In this document: piece after piece, positions 1 to 12,130 of the stretch
How positions within the stretch are numbered: the stretch's first letter is position 1
Layout of the letters: each line of letters opens with the position of its first letter
DNA from: Fennellomyces sp. T-0311
Lineage: Eukaryota > Mucoromycota > Mucoromycetes > Mucorales > Lichtheimiaceae
Reading direction: 5' to 3'
Assembly: GCA_025266875.1 (NCBI GenBank)
Contig: JALLLT010000024.1
Coordinates: 372,001-436,000, forward strand
DNA: 64,000 nucleotides
Notes under the pieces: generated by a model
Databases searched by the model: none
What the model was told of the DNA's origin: nothing
What the model saw: the letters and a program-made list of their open reading frames with translations, nothing else
Position numbers and translations under genes: made by a program

Positions 1-3000
1 AAGGAAGTGAATTTTTTGACAAGGTGACTAACGGAAGCATGTGAAGAAACATCTGATGATACTGACATGGCGATTTAATTTTGCTATTGAGGTTGTGGCC
101 CTGATGGATAAACTGTCGAATATGGTCGACCTTCCGTTCTTTTACGGCTGCGTGTGGCATGTAATGATCAGTAATCCAGGCTTACGCCCTCCTGCGCTTA
201 ATTACCTATTGCGGAGATTACCAAAGATAACGAGTCAAGAAGGTTTTGTTTTATTATATTGATATGCGGGATAAGAAGAACAAGGATGTGCTAATATGTA
301 TGGGTCATATAGAGGTAGCAGTGGTACTGGGTGGTGGCGAGTGTGTCAGTTACATGGTCCGTGCATTTGCTGCCACTCTGGGTGATGCGCAGATACTTGT
401 GCAACGTGGCATGCTAGAATTGCTTGTACAGAATTTCGTCCTGAAGCACAGGTATGTTTCATACATCGGGCAAAAATTTACGGCACACTAAAAGCAAGCC
501 TTAATGGCTAGAACAATACCCCACGATGACCTTGTTGTACTGATGAAATCCGCACTTTCCATTGTGCTACGTAAGGACATGTCCTTGAATCGTCGATTGT
601 ATGCATGGTTACTGGGGGACGATGGCAGCTCGCAGATCCAGATGAAGTACTTTAACTCGTTTGGCGAAAAGGCAGCCATACAAGCGATTCGAGGACTTTT
701 GTTCGCCACTACCAACCATCATCCACCCCAAAACGAAAGGCACGATTTGTACATAGCCGAGGCACAGCGCCCCTACAAAATTCTCATTTCACTCTTGGAC
801 AAGTGGGAGATCGGTCAACCAATTGTGCAAGGTATATTCACAGACTCTCTTGTCAGTCTTCAAACACAAGTCCGCAAAGTGGATTCGAGTGCAGAGGTAT
901 GGAATGGAGGATAAAGGTTACGCAGGCACTGGCTGACAAACAGATATAGATTGTGCAAACTGCCAACATGTGGATGGAAATGATGGAGCCATATCTTATA
1001 TGGATGAAATTGTTTACCCTCTTTGATACCAGTTTCCCCGATAAGACAGCCACGTTCAAGACCGCCAGTGTGGAATCTAATCTGGCAAACTTGCGCCTTG
1101 TGGAGTTTTCATTAAAGACGTTCAAGTTCACCGACGAGGAAATCAAGCATATGCACTTGCCACTTGTGCTATCAGCCATGACACAAAAGCTACAGGTAAA
1201 AGCAGTGCTTGGATATACAAACATACAATGTACTGATTCAACAAGCAACTGTAGGAATCGATTCGACATCCATCCTTTATTGATATGCTACCACTGGTAG
1301 ACGAGTGTGTGCGCTTGATCCACGTTATCCTGCAAATGATCCCGGAAAGTACGTTCTGGGATCGCCGCACGTCTCGAATGCCAGACGGAAGCGAAAAGCA
1401 AGGTCCAACGCAAGCCAAAGAGTTTCTCAACGGCATGGATGTACTCGAATATACCCACGAGTTTTACGGTGTACGCAGCATTTCCCACGAGAGTGCTGTG
1501 GCAGCAAAGCAAAATGGAAGCAATGGCAGTAGCCAAAAAGGCGAAAAAGCTGACCTGAACGTTGACGATGAAGGAGATCTTTCGACCACACCAGCAACAC
1601 ACGATCCATCCACAACTCATATCCTTTCTACCCGCCCACAGTACGGGCCCATACGAGGCTCAACGCTGGTTACAGAACTTATGCACCAATTGACACAGTT
1701 CTTATCCGGGTTAGTAACCAGCTATATCATCCCACCCGAAAGCCAAAGTGCTGGTGTTGATGTAGGCGTTGATGGCAAGCGATTGAGAAGTATCGATTCA
1801 CAACTGGAAAAGGTGTTGCACTCTGTATGCTCGGCACTCACACTGGTCGCCAAACAAGCAGATGAACGTTTCTCGTGGGATATGAGCGAGCAAAGCCAGC
1901 TCACGCATACTCTACAAAGGTGTTGCGAAAATGGACGTGAATTTGGAGTAGTCGATGCTGGTCTCTCAACATTGACACAATTGATGAAGCAGCAACGATT
2001 CGTGATTGACGGTGCGCTAAAAAGGAGAGCTGTTTCGAAGCGTATTATGGATAATGTATGTGGTTAAAAGAATCGTGTATGCATGATGGTACCCGTTTAA
2101 CTGAAGTTCTAAGATTAGCTGTGGGGATTCTTGGCACCTAATGCACCGTTGCTACATATGCGAACTGTCCAGTTGATATGGCTATTGACAGAAGCCTCAC
2201 TGCCGCACCAGATCGAAACGATCATCTCCAGCTATTTGATTGTTCGTGAGGACAACGAGCGACTCGTCAACTATGAAAAGTTCGGCGTCTTGTGGGAGTT
2301 CTCAGAAGATATTCTCCAAACAGCAACAACATTTGCTCGCCCCATGTTCCTAATTTTGGATCTATTACAAGAAGGAGCATCTCCTGTCGACCGCCGCGTG
2401 GGTGAGACCTGGCTCCGATGCCATCTCCGCAGTTATGTGAGACTTTTGGAGCCGTTTGTGTTGGCGATGCTCAGCAAGAATATCGTCCGTCGACCGACCG
2501 AAAAGAAGATTCCACACGAACAACAAATTCTATATGATGGCATGGACCAAGTTGCAGTGGTGGCGTATTATCTGTACATGCGACCATTTGATATGTCCAC
2601 AGTAGATTACATGTTCAGACACCTTATCTCGCTTATCAACTTTGGTGCACTGGGCTTCTTAAGAGCATGCAAGAACCACAGAGTTGCAGGCTCGGGGACA
2701 ATGACATCTCTGATCGAATCTTCCTTGGGAATAGCATTTCAAGGTATGCTGATAACGTGACGATAAAAATATCAATAAGAACTAACCTGGGTTTGTTTAT
2801 AGATAGCACCGGGCTATCGTTCTTGGAGCTGCTAGTTCAAATTTCACTTCGGTACTTTAAGATTTATTAACGAGTGCATTAACATTTATGTGTCTCTAAT
2901 CTGTCTGATTTAGCTTTCTAGAAACCGAGCCATGTGAAAAGTATCGCATGAGCATGCTCAAGTCAGTGCGCAGTATCCAACTGCATGCAGCTGAGCTTTT

Positions 3001-6000
3001 ATACCAGACGATATCAAAACTCGATTACGTCGATATGAAACTGACGCGACTGATACAGGAAAGCGTGCTACGGAAACTCCTGTTTTGTATATCAACTGGT
3101 GACTTGGAACTGCAGCAAAAGCTGCTTCACCTTTTACATGCGACGATGGCCATTACGGCCGCCGCGGCGCTCAATCACACCAAAGCCCAGACCTCACCCG
3201 AACGACAGTATCGCCGCAAAGCATCAGTAGACAGTACATCTACGAACAACGAACTCGCACAGTATGCAGGAGATGCAGTGCCTCGCGCCGTCAGTGCAGG
3301 TGCAGCACACGCGATCGAAGCTGTAGATCTTGCACAAGGCACATCCGCACTGTTTGTAAAGTGCGTGACGGATGCACTTATGCTCACGAGCAACCGGCCC
3401 ATCCTGCAACACTGGATGGATTTCGTGCTTGCGTCGCTTCCACATATGCGCGGTGGATTCCGACAAATGGTGATTCCCATCCTTATGTGTGCCTGCGAGC
3501 AGATTACACTGTGCCATACTGCTGTGCAACTATTGATGCATGGAGATGTTTCCGAAGAGTACGCTGGTAAACGGCATAGGCCGTACCTGCAAGAGCAAAG
3601 CGCCGTCATTGGTGGTCCGGAACAGGATATTCTAGTATTCTTGAATGGCCTCGAAAAGATACTACTGTTTACCCTGACCGATCGAACACTGAACGATGAT
3701 TGGCATCCCTTGATGAGTGGCGAGACTTCACCCCTCCTACCGATTCCACGCGTTGCAGATAACTCGACACTTAAGGGATTGGCGCAACTTGTTCATGCTG
3801 GCGACGAGCCTGTGATCCGTGGAACTACTCGTGCACGTGATGTGATACTGTTCCATCTTCCGGTCGTGTTGCACATTCTGCTTGATGTCTGGCGCGTGTT
3901 CAGACAACCACACTGGGACGACGCAACATCGGACGCGCTGGGCCATGCAAAGATGGATGCAGTGCTACAAAGCTTTGCTTACGCTGCAGACCATGTCAAG
4001 GCTCGTTTGGAGACAATATTCGAAAGACTGTACAAATACTGTGCAGTCGACTTTATTGAAGGCTTCACCGAAATCTTCTTTATGGAGAACCCAATTGCGT
4101 TAGAATACGAAGCGTCTCGCGACCAGTATGATTTGGTGGCAATTGAAGTGTTATCATTGACACCCACGAGTTCACCACATCATATATTGACAACTCTTCT
4201 CGATGGTATTCGACAACGCACACCCGGCATGCAGGTCCATCGCCGACGACATATCCAACGAACTGGTAAATTGTAAGCAGAACATATCTATCATTATAAA
4301 GGAAAAAAGAGCAACGATGACTCACAGTGGCCGTAGAACGGATACTTCGATTCTACGATTCGCAGAGATCTACTGCAACAACTTGATCAAAACAGACACC
4401 TTGGCACATCTATGGCCATTGATGCATTCGTTCGCCAAAGATTATCTATCACAGGCGCAAGCATATAAGACCATCTTTCCGGGTCTGCTCCGGTTTTTGA
4501 CGGTGGCGGTTGATGGACTGACCCGATCGTCTGTGGAAGACCGCAAGGCACGACGAGATGCTCAAGATCTGTATCAGCGATGTGTTGATTACTGTATTTT
4601 GATTGCCGGACGATCCTTTGATCAAGGTCTGTGGTTGCGACGATCCAATGTATACGATGTGGACAACGATGATGCACCATCGACGCCTACGGATACACTG
4701 TCGTTGTCAGATACGATGAGCGATACGGCACGCAACATGTCATCAAGCAATGTATCTGATTTAGAAAAGAAAGCAAGCTGGAAATCGCGCGAAGATGTCA
4801 TGATTGCGCAAGTCAATGGCTTCCTGGCATCGACAGTGATTCCCAATCTACCACAACTGATTGGTGACCAGGATCGGATCAATTCGCTGCTGAACAACCT
4901 AGTGTACTATGTCATTGGTCCGGCGCTTCGAACGCGCGCCGTATTTAGCAAAATCGCGGTGATCCTCGACCAAATATGCGAGATGACCAAATTGACGTTC
5001 AGTTACAAGACGTGGCGGAAAGAAGTATGGGAAGTGTTCCTCGATAACCGATTCTTTTACATGAGCGCCTCGACTGCCAAAAAGTGGCGACAGATCATCC
5101 AAACGGTGTTCTCGTCGGAAAAAGAGCGGTTTACGGAGCTGATGAGTCGTGTCACGACATCGCCATCGACAGCGTTCTTCACCAATAAGGACCAAGAAAC
5201 ACTTAACCGTGCATTGAGTCTGCGGCGCCTGTCGTACGTCATATTCTGCGGAACGACGGATCAGTACGTCCCCCAACTGCCTATTATTCAAGAGAAGCTT
5301 GTCGAGCTGCTAAAGCTGGATCACGGTGAAATGGTGCATGTCGAAATCTATCTGTGCCTGCGAATCATGCTGGTCCGGTTTTCGCAAAAGCATCTGCTGA
5401 ACTTTTGGCCTGTGTTGGTGACTGAGCTGGTACGCCCAAAAGAGTGTTACACACCTGGAAAGCTACTAAATAAGTCAATTTAGATGAGACTTTTTAATGC
5501 ATTCTTGTACAACAACGTGCACGATCGTCCCGAGGAAGCACAGATCGCGTTAGCGGGCTGCAAATTCCTCGACTTGCTCTGTGCACTCGAGCTCGATGCC
5601 TTCCAAATGTATGCCGCTGTCCGCGCTTCTGTCGTGCATTGTGCTGACTTGTGTGTATAGATATGAATGGATTTTTATTCGAGACACTGTCGCCTCCTCC
5701 ATCAAACAGCAAAGCGACGCCAAAGGAGAGGGGCCAACACCCATCATGAACCTGTTGGGCGAGAAATTAACTGCGACGAACGACAGCATCAGCTCGACAA
5801 GAGCTGTGTTTGACGCATTCCCAAGCGACATTGCCGATCCTCCCACGCCCGTACCATCGATGGGACAAATGAAGCGACCCATGCTGACCATGCGGAGTAT
5901 CAGCAGCATCCAACAACTTGCGTTTTTTGTCGATCATGTTGGCCTGTACGCCTATCAGTGCTCATTTACCCTTGCACAACCCGATATGCCATTCATAGAA

Positions 6001-6051
6001 AGCTTGCTACAGACTGATCTACTTGAAGGGGATATTGAAAGCGAAATGTAA
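1..6051 (+). CDS. DOP1: DOP1/Dopey family trafficking protein, 5' end outside the window
   Basis: Very large protein of the Dopey family. Family members are peripheral membrane proteins that work with MON2 and flippases in endosome-Golgi traffic. About 1,793 residues are visible and the N-terminus lies off the left edge. Exons placed by phase: 1-23, 92-242, 313-451, 512-896, 950-1195, 1255-2055, 2119-2743, 2803-2851, 2914-4234, 4302-5429, 5484-5608, 5661-6051. Recognition rests on the N-terminal block (EFFDKVVALMDKLS, ALNYLLRRLP, LNRRLYAWLLG) and the C-terminal block (LVTELMRLFNAFLYNN, then YEWIFIRDT), both typical of DOP1. The middle is helical, with a low-complexity Ser/Thr/Asp segment near 4,660-4,760. 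The junction 4,234/4,302 is the least certain. An AATAAA lies at 6,055-6,060 just after the stop. The family call is strong; the exact function here is by homology only. Confidence 0.85.
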
Positions 6052-6146
6052 AAAAATAAAAACTGGGTTACCATGACATCATTTCATTCAAATTGTCCAA
6101 TGCCTCGGAGTTATAGCGTTGTTCATGCCCGCAACTTTTCTTGAAT

Positions 6147-8308
6147 ATGCCGTCTGTAGTTGGAATTGCTTGGGCCATCTACGGCATTGTTGTAGCGGTA
6201 ACTAGGGTACTTGTTGGACGTGAAAGCAGCAGCACTGACCGTAGGGACGAAAAGAGTCTCTTTGTATTTAGCTCGGGATTCACTCGATACTACCAACACA
6301 AGCATGAGTCTGAACCTTTTGCAACCATTGTCACGATCTTGGCATTGACACTCATCTTTGCAACACTGGCGCTTGTGCCGATTGATATTTTTCTCGTGTC
6401 GTCCACGGTGGATCCGATGACAGGTTTGAAAAAGGACTGGGCCGATGAAGACACTGTGTCGTGGATGACCACCACCGTCCAAGTCGTTTACTATGGCAAG
6501 TGTGGCGTGCACAGGTGGTCGCTTTAGGAAACTAATCTTTGTGAATAGCCTGTTATGGACTTATTGCGGTATTCAGCTTCTTCATGATTCCGCTTGCCTA
6601 CTTTTATTACGAAGAGTATGATGATGACGAGGAGCAGACGCGTCGTGATCGAATTCTTGGCGCGCTCAAGTACACGTCGTTCTTTGTTGTGATATGCGCG
6701 CTGCTGTTTTTGTTTGGGCTGTTTGTCAAACCTACGCAGCGGCCTCCCAAACTGGACCTCGATTGGCTCGAGAAGCTCTTGATGGAAAGCAGTAAGCGGA
6801 AAAGACCGCCGGAAAGCCGCGGAACAATCATTTCCCATTTGCATACTGATGTCGTGGATAGATGGCGAAAAATCGATATCGTTTGTTATCGCCTGCCTCT
6901 TTTTGCTCGGCATGCTTGTGTTCATTGGATACACGGTAGGACAGAAAGAAGGGCGTTGGAAGGGTAAACAGCAAGGGACTGACATGCGCGAAATAGGCTC
7001 CGGGGTTATCGCTGCTGCCGATGAACATGATCAAAGGGCGGCGTCGCATTGAGGCTGAAGGCGAAGACGTGGATAACCGTCTGGCAGTGACGAGAGAACG
7101 ACAGCGTGAACTCCAAGCACGCTACACAGGCACAAATAAGCCGATCAGTGCACGCGACCAACGCGAGCTTGACAATTTGGACGACGAAGAAAGGCAAGGG
7201 TGTGACAAGCAAGTTGATCCGTACGACTCACATTGATAGCACAGAATTCTAACGCGGCGACTGCGTACGATCCAAGAGGACCAAACAAAGCTGTGGCAGC
7301 GCGTTCTGCGTATTATAAGACCATTCGAGGTAAAGCCAAGTTAATATATTCTCATGCAAGCGACTCAATAGAGAAAGTAGGTTGTGATTGGTTTCCTGTT
7401 GTTGGCACTGACATGGGTGGTAGTAGCGTCCATCTTTCTGACCATGTGAGTAGCGTCTGCAGCCAAGTTGGTCTTAAAAAAATATTAATATGGGGGGTTT
7501 CGTTTGGGGGGTGGGGTGCAGCGTTGACAAGTTAACATATTCCGTTTGCGGCAACAAGTGCGGCTACATCATCAGTCATCCCGACCTCTTCAACCCTGTC
7601 AACTTTATTTTCGTCAAGCTGGCCAAGCTGTTCCCGCTGGACTACGTGTTCATGGTGCTGCTGATCGTCTACTTTTTCCTGGCCACCATGTCGGGCGTGA
7701 TCACTCTGGGCGTGCGCTTCCTGTGGGTTGCACTGTTCCGCATCCGCAAAGGAGCAACAATGCCACAGGGCCTGCTGTTCTCCACCATCCTGCTCACGTT
7801 GAGTCTGCTTGCGCTGAATTACTCGCTGACTGCAGTGGTGGCACCAGGTTATGCACATTTCGGAAGTCAAGTTTATGTAAGTACGGAGTTCTGTTTTAGG
7901 CACGTAGATTAAGCTTGTCGACTGCAGTGTAATTACACGACCAAGGGACTGCGCGACTGTAGCGAGCATATGGACAAGATCGTTCCTTGCGATATCTATG
8001 CACCCACGGGTATGGTTCATCTGCATGACAACGAGTATGTTGGTTGCTAACCCAGCGTCACCATAGAAATTTGCACGCCGACCATCACGTCGACGCTGAT
8101 TGACCGAATTGTGGTCAACACGCCGTTCTTTGGCATGTTCTTCTACTACTCGCAGTGGGCGTTCCTGGTTGTGTTTGTGCTCGGGTTCATTGTGGCGCTG
8201 TTCCGACGGCCGCGCGACAATGTTGACATGGAGTCTGCTGACGTGGATGCAGACGTGGACGAGCAGCGGGGCCTTTTGGAGCGAAGCACCGGCAGGCAGT
8301 ATGGATAA
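6147..8308 (+). CDS. LMBD1-type lysosomal cobalamin transporter (LMBR1 domain)
   Basis: Polytopic membrane protein of the LMBR1/LMBD1 family, whose members take part in cobalamin export from the lysosome or vacuole. Hydrophobic segments are separated by the family blocks RYYQHKHESEPF, LVPIDIFLVSS, FYYEEYD and LPMNMIKGRRR. A long charged cytoplasmic loop (about 7,040-7,200) follows, then a cysteine-containing lumenal loop and a C-terminal TM before an acidic tail. The first exons are 6147-6197, 6255-6495, 6549-6791, 6862-6935 and from 6997; later junctions lie near 7,330, 7,450, 7,890 and 8,010. The intron at 6496-6548 appears to use a GC-AG pair with a GCAAGT donor, because this is the only join that keeps frame. 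The intron after about 7,192 may also start with GC, but a weaker GT alternative a few bases on adds two residues. Vitamin B12 use in this fungus is not shown by the window. Confidence 0.82.
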
Positions 8309-8334
8309 GGGAAACACATGATCCCCTCCGTCAT

Positions 8335-8599
8335 ATGTATTATAAGATTGTGGTCTGGGCCGTGCTTGGCTTTCTGTGCGTCTATGCATTCGTGTTTTCC
8401 CATTTTGGAATGTTGAACCGTAAATAACTTTTTTGTATGAAAACCCACAAGCAATATTGTGAACCCGGCACGGGTCGCACAACGCAATATGGAAGATGAT
8501 CGCCAGCGAGGACTCAGATCAAGTGTGCAACGCATGCTATTCGCCAAACAAGGGAAAAGCATGGGCACTTGCATTAGTTGCCAACTTCGGCCCGTCTAA
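8335..8599 (+). CDS. possible small single-TM protein, unrecognised
   Basis: It starts with an ATG only 27 bp after the LMBD1 stop. The first part codes for MYYKIVVWAVLGFLCVYAF, a clear hydrophobic segment. A second open part (to the stop at 8,597-8,599) is rich in Arg/Gln (QRGLRSSVQRMLFAKQGK) and ends with a CISC motif. Joining the two needs an intron of about 40-60 nt, and the best-phased donor (GTTGAA) is weak. Small fungal membrane proteins often look like this, but I recognise no family. It could also be 3' UTR of LMBD1 or 5' leader of the zinc-finger gene. Confidence 0.33.
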
Positions 8600-8693
8600 T
8601 ATTCTTTATATATAACCGTTCATTTTCTGCCCTCGCCCTTCTCTTTCCTTCCTTCTTTCTTCCTTACTTTACTTACGCACTTATAAAAAAAAC

Positions 8694-9417
8694 ATGGATC
8701 TGGCCTTTCACCACCAGCTGCACTCGCTGACAGAGTACCTGAAGCAATCACCAGAATTGTCATCACCAGACCCGGAATGTCAATGGAAGAAGCGTCGACG
8801 AAGTCTGAGCTCCACCAGCAGCAGCGCAGACTCCCCATGCTTTGACGCGTTCTCCACACCAGCCACCGCTGCCTCACCGCTCATGCTGCCCATGGCCATG
8901 CCGCCCACACTGGATCTGGGCGCCTACGAAGCCTTCCTGCACTACTCAATGCCATGGATGGTGCCACCAGTCATGGCCGACACCACATTGCCCAGCCCGT
9001 CGTCCTCACGATCACCCACTCCCACCACACTGCCCAGCCCGTCCACATCCACCAAACAACGCAAGGAGCGGCGCATGGCCGGTCGTCGGGTACTGAATTT
9101 GTCACAAGAAGATGCCGCGGCTGAACGCAGGCTGTACCGGTGTAACGAGCCCGGTTGCGGCAAGCTCTTCAAACGTTCTGAACATGTCAAACGCCATTTC
9201 CGATCCATCCACACAAAGGAAAAACGTAGGGCTCACCAAATGCACTGTGAAGCTGAAAGAAAAGAAAAACTCATCGTTCGTGTCTATAGCTTATGAATGT
9301 CCGTACACTGAATGCAAAAAGCGCTTTTCCCGGTCAGACAACCTGAACCAGCACATACGAATCCATCGCCAATCTTCTCCAGCATCCTCTTCTAAGCGCA
9401 GGCGTTTGGATGGATAA
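8694..9417 (+). CDS. C2H2 zinc-finger transcription factor, two C-terminal fingers
   Basis: 219-residue protein with exons 8694-9225 and 9290-9417 (64-nt intron). The first 130 residues are low in complexity and rich in Ser, Pro and Thr, as in activation or regulatory regions. Finger 1 (YRCNEPGCGKLFKRSEHVKRH) begins about residue 147. Splicing restores the usual linker between fingers, ending in KPYECP, and places finger 2 (CPYTECKKRFSRSDNLNQH) directly after it. The two adjacent C-terminal fingers with RSEHVKRH/RSDNLNQH recognition helices resemble the stress-response MSN2/MSN4/Com2 class, which bind C4T-type sites, but the orthologue cannot be named. The C-terminus is basic (KRRRLDG). A CT-rich tract lies just upstream of the ATG. 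Confidence 0.82.
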
Positions 9418-9562
9418 AGTTGTTAACGTTGGGCGAGATGATAATAAAAATCCTATTTGTTTGCATATATGTACATGCATGCTTCCCACTCCGTTCGTTG
9501 CGCCATCGACTGCTTTTGACAAAGAATCCATCGCGGCTCAACGGAGCCGGTGGCCCGAGCTG

Positions 9563-9976
9563 CTATGGGAAGCAGGCGGTGTCCATGACGTCGGTGCGCA
9601 GCATAACAAAAAGGAATCGCCGCGATGTGTTGGCGTTTGGAAAAACCTGATCGGAGCAAAACTTTTTCAGAGCACGGTCCACTGCCCAGAGTACTCCGAT
9701 GGAAAGTGAACGCATGGTGACGACGCCCTTGACCGCCCCTTCCCACCCGCACTGCAACCAAAAATGTTGCCATTCGTTCAAGAAGTATCGTTTTGTGGCG
9801 TTAGGATCAGAATAGGCATACGCTCGGGTATTTAGTGCACGCAAAGCAAAATAACTATGAGCGCTGTTCGCAGAATTCACTGGGATGCATTGGTACAATG
9901 CTACATGAGTAAAGTCTATATCATATCTTATTGCATCATATGACTCGGAGCTCCGCTTTCTCTCGCTTCCTCCCAT
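9563..9976 (-). CDS. possible small membrane-type ORF, unrecognised
   Basis: Minus-strand open frame with a conserved-looking core (GWEGAVKGVVTM, then SLSIGVLWAVDRALKK), reading like a short amphipathic or membrane segment of a small mitochondrial protein. A plausible intron upstream of the core has a GTATGC donor, a CCTAAC branch site and a TTGCAG acceptor (about 9,755-9,825), so the true first exon is uncertain. Alternative ATGs exist farther upstream in the same frame. The region after the core may need another splice. It is convergent with the zinc-finger gene. I do not recognise a family, and a chance ORF is not excluded. Confidence 0.33.
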   Translation of the reverse strand: MGGSERKRSSESYDAIRYDIDFTHVALYQCIPVNSANSAHSYFALRALNTRAYAYSDPNATKRYFLNEWQHFWLQCGWEGAVKGVVTMRSLSIGVLWAVDRALKKFCSDQVFPNANTSRRFLFVMLRTDVMDTACFP

Positions 9977-10679
9977 TAGAGTCTTTCTTTGTTGCGTTGT
10001 ATACGGGCTGCAATGTGGCCGGGATGTGTGGGTGCCTGTGCCTGTGCAGATTTTTCTGACCGTATATGGCTTCCGTCCATCATGTTCATTCTTTCGTCCC
10101 TGCAATATGACATCATTGCAATCACCGTGCGAGAATTCTTGGTCGCTCTTCCTCACGCTTGGATCGTAGTCGAGGCACTTTCCTTACATGTGAAACGGAA
10201 CGATATTTACGGCATAATACCAAATATCTTCTGCAAAGGTTTAACGCGAAGAACAGAAAATTCTCTATACTGATTCAGTCAAGATGAAGAGGCGGCTTTT
10301 GTTCCTTATTTGGTAACGCTTAAAATTTTCTTCACTTTTTTTACTGATAGATTTAAAAAGCTACTGATATATCATTAGTTGCTATACATGCGCCAGTAAT
10401 CATTTGATCTGTTAAGAGGTAAACATACTATCTAGTTCGAATCAATGATGATTTTGCAACGGGAATGTTTGCTCTTATGACATTCATTAATGGCGGTGGA
10501 GCTGGTCTAATTTTATTATGCGAGCGATGGAAATGTAACGTGATAAGGAAACTAACATTAGAATTAAGAGTTATCCGACATTAATCTGGAAACGACAAAC
10601 ATGCAAAAAAAAGCATTCCTTGTATGCAGCCAAGTTTGCATGCACATGCACCATTTTGCATATACCTATTTTTCTTTTA
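9977..10679. other. intergenic, no gene seen
   Basis: Mixed then AT-rich sequence. The only open frames are short ones opposite the uncertain ORF at 9,563-9,976. No repeat, RNA gene or clear regulatory motif was seen. Confidence 0.5.
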
Positions 10680-11350
10680 CTTGGATATTCATGTTTTTTT
10701 CGATCGCTGTCCATAGTTTGCAAGAATACGCATCGTAAAGTTGTTGGTAGCAGGCAATAGACCTGCCAAAGTACATAATGCCCACCCCACGCCCGTGCTC
10801 TAGATGCATGGTTCCACAGCAGCAACACCAGCTGCCCTATCAAAATACATCAGTCGGTGTGCTACGATTGGTTTAAAAAAGTAACTTGGCTAATCCGCAG
10901 CGAACGAATAAAGTGATGGCACATTTTTTCCGGAAGCAGGTCTGCAGCAAGTGTTTAAAAGACAGTATATACATGAGCAATGCCATAAATCCCACTATAT
11001 ACTTTTTGAGCAAAAAACATCATGAATTATTTTTTAGAGAATTGCCTATTATGAAAAACACGAGGAAGGTAGCCAAATGAGCATCTAGGTATGCACAACG
11101 GCCATTATCTGTAAGCACCAATTGCGTCAAAGTCGTTTGAATCTATGCAAAGCAGAACCGAGCTTGATAAATTAAGAAACCCACCGAGATCTTACCCTCC
11201 TTAGCAACATGAAAAGTAGTGACACGAAAGTCGTATTCAAGAATTCGGTATATGGCTATTGGGCCAAATGCTAGTCTTCCCAAAGCCCAAAACGCAAGGC
11301 CAATCTGAAAGGGTTGAGCTTGTACTGTCAAAGTAAAGTTGCAGCGGATC
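10680..11350 (-). pseudogene. decayed partial copy of the neighbouring MFS transporter
   Basis: About 670 bp aligns by eye, in the same orientation and order, with 12,138-12,840 of the intact MFS gene downstream (end of exon 7, exons 8 and 9, and the introns between). Matching blocks include the C-terminal exon, the DLFPE-type segment, and the block PFQIGLAF...RILEYDFR (PFQTGLAF...RILDYDFR in the intact gene). The frame is broken by stops and indels, splice sites are eroded, and the first six exons are missing. It is therefore a dead 3' fragment left by a local tandem duplication, more diverged in its ORF than in its overall layout. Confidence 0.78.
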
Positions 11351-12130
11351 TGTTCCGGATTACATTGAGGTCGCTTCCGATGCATACCCAAGGCTATATT
11401 ATCTTGGATTTTCGCGTAAAACTTTTGCTTATATCTGATGGCGCAGTTTTGGTAGTAAAGAAACGAATAAATACGTGATACGAGTAGTAAAGCAGATTAT
11501 ATAGTTTTGGCTGACACACGTATGGTACCAGTGCTAGATACGTATGTAGATAGTAATATTGGAAATGATAACTACAGAGCTAGGGAGTAAATGAATTTGA
11601 GAATAATTGTAAAAATTCAATCGATAATTATCCTTTCTCTATGTGCTGTATTTCAATAAACCATGTTATGTTGCCTTACGTAAGTCCAGTTTTCGAGAAC
11701 ACTTATATAACAATTGAAGTATAGCCATCCGCTCGTTTTTTTTTGTAATACATAGCAGTATTCGTTGGTGTATTACTCAGAGCGGCTACTCGCTGCCAGC
11801 CATACTATGTAGCAAAAATGAGTGCATATGGGTTATATGCGTAGAGCGTAGATATATGATTTTACATAGTGTATCAAAACAGAATAATGGAATATATCAC
11901 CTTCGAATGGATCGGATAAATCACTTTTAGAAGATGAACCACATAAAATCAAAAAATTCTTGTAGATTTAATTCACTGCTGAATCAAATCCCAAGGACGC
12001 TACAACAAGTATGTGGGCAAATTTCCTAGGAACGCGAACTCTTCCCAGTAGGTAGCTGTTAATTCTGAGATGAAAAGAGTATCAGATAGTAGAAATAGCG
12101 GGGATATTATGTTTAGCTCTTCAATTACTT
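11351..12130. other. AT-rich spacer between the MFS relic and the MFS gene
   Basis: No open frame with protein-like composition and no structured repeat was seen. It probably holds the 3' UTR of the MFS gene. Confidence 0.5.

Noticed and set aside
7532..8482. 316-codon minus-strand frame opposite LMBD1
   Set aside because: Composition is His/Gln/Arg-rich and it lies antisense to well-supported LMBD1 exons.
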